From positions 1 to 6,098 of the forward strand of contig JAGHSL010000097.1 in NCBI GenBank assembly GCA_018065885.1: DNA of 6,098 bases, written 5' to 3'. The stretch is from Candidatus Limimorpha equi. GTDB taxonomy: Bacteria; Bacteroidota; Bacteroidia; Bacteroidales; F082. Positions 5,878 to 6,098 of the stretch are shown here, piece by piece. How positions within the stretch are numbered: position 1 is the first letter of the stretch; every line of letters starts with the position of its first letter. The translations under genes were made by a program, and so were the position numbers. The notes under the pieces are model-generated. The model worked only from the letters and a program-made list of their open reading frames with translations. It ran no database searches and was not told the origin of the DNA.

Positions 5878-5937
5878 CCTCAGGAACCGCAATTTTGGCA
5901 AAAAACCGCCTCAGGACAATAGTTTTTGCAAAAAACG
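5878..5937 (+). repeat. Imperfect tandem duplication of a ~30-base unit upstream of the rRNA promoter
   Basis: Two adjacent units, 5878-5908 (31 bases) and 5909-5937 (29 bases), each start with CCTCAGGA and end with a T-run, GC, six A and CG. The tails are TTTTGGCAAAAAACCG in the first and TTTTTGCAAAAAACG in the second. The second tail contains the 12-base palindrome TTTTTGCAAAAA (5923-5934). The units end 63 bases before the -33 element of the proposed rRNA promoter. Confidence 0.75.
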
Positions 5938-6000
5938 TGAAATTTATCTCGCTGACAATCAGCATAAATGGAAAAAGTTTGAAAAATAATGAAAATAGTT

Positions 6001-6031
6001 GTTGGAGGTAAGGGAAAATGTAGTACTTTTG
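6001..6031 (+). promoter_or_regulatory. Promoter of a ribosomal RNA operon (Bacteroidota type)
   Basis: GTTG at 6001-6004 (three of four matches to TTTG) is followed by exactly 19 bases and then TACTTTTG at 6024-6031, a perfect TAnnTTTG -7 box. Directly upstream, 5964-6000 is A-rich with short A tracts, consistent with an UP element. Transcription should begin near 6036-6038. The leader that follows has rRNA-operon features and no start codon with an open frame, which is why I assign the promoter to rRNA rather than to a protein gene. Confidence 0.75.
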
Positions 6032-6035
6032 CACC

Positions 6036-6098
6036 CGCAAACGAAAGGAACGGGGGGCTGGAAAACGAGGGGAGTTTGCGAGAGTTCTTTGAAAGCTT
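6036..6098 (+). other. rRNA operon leader with processing stalk and boxA-like antitermination motif (continues past the edge)
   Basis: CGCAAAC (6036-6042) and GTTTGCG (6074-6080) are perfect 7-bp complements enclosing a purine-rich loop. Just after comes GTTCTTTGAAA (6084-6094), matching the bacterial boxA core GCTCTTTAACA at 8 of 11 positions. The AGAGTTCTTTGA-type string is familiar from the region just upstream of 16S rRNA in Bacteroidota. The mature 16S gene itself is not in the window; it should begin a short distance to the right. Confidence 0.7.

Noticed and set aside
5584..5901. Minus-strand open frame of 105 codons across the GC-rich block, and a second one at 5786-6040
   Set aside because: The first runs into the 3' end of the glycosyltransferase gene and the second crosses the rRNA promoter. 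Both are rich in Arg, Pro and Gly as expected of non-coding GC-rich DNA, and neither shows a recognisable domain. They are kept only as an alternative to test.
5723..5989. Plus-strand open frames of 88 codons and, at 5740-5922, 60 codons in the same block
   Set aside because: Composition is low-complexity and basic, the two overlap in different frames, and the 10-base repeat breaks codon phase. Chance absence of stops in GC-rich DNA is the simpler reading.

Overview
The window looks like chromosomal DNA from a member of the Bacteroidota, most likely order Bacteroidales. The upstream regions carry the -7 box typical of that phylum (TAnnTTTG, with TTTG about 19 bases upstream where it can be found). 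Start codons are generally not preceded by Shine-Dalgarno sequences. The protein families also fit: a PorT-like outer-membrane barrel, an exported papain-fold peptidase, a DUF975 membrane protein and a YitT-type membrane protein. Genus cannot be settled by reading alone.

Layout, left to right. (1) The 3' part of an exported bleomycin-hydrolase/PepC-type cysteine peptidase, entering from the left edge and closed by a strong terminator. (2) A monocistronic outer-membrane beta-barrel gene with its own -7 box and terminator. (3) A DUF975 membrane-protein gene that converges on (4) a minus-strand YitT-family gene, the two sharing a GC-rich hairpin terminator. (5) A divergent plus-strand gene for a stand-alone alanyl-tRNA editing domain (AlaX type). 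It is followed 47 bases later by (6) a family 90 (CAP10-like) glycosyltransferase gene. (7) A 490-base stretch without a credible protein gene. This holds a 130-base GC-rich block, two tandem copies of a ~30-base unit, an A-rich tract, a Bacteroidota promoter with exact 19-base spacing, and a leader with a 7-bp stalk and a boxA-like motif. I read the last parts as the promoter and leader of a ribosomal RNA operon whose 16S gene should begin just past the right edge.

The genes do not form one pathway. Most appear to be single transcription units with their own terminators or promoters; only the editing protein and the glycosyltransferase could be co-transcribed. I found no CRISPR array, insertion sequence, tRNA, toxin-antitoxin pair or defence system. 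The part least explained by known features is the region upstream of the rRNA promoter, above all the GC-rich block and the tandem repeat.
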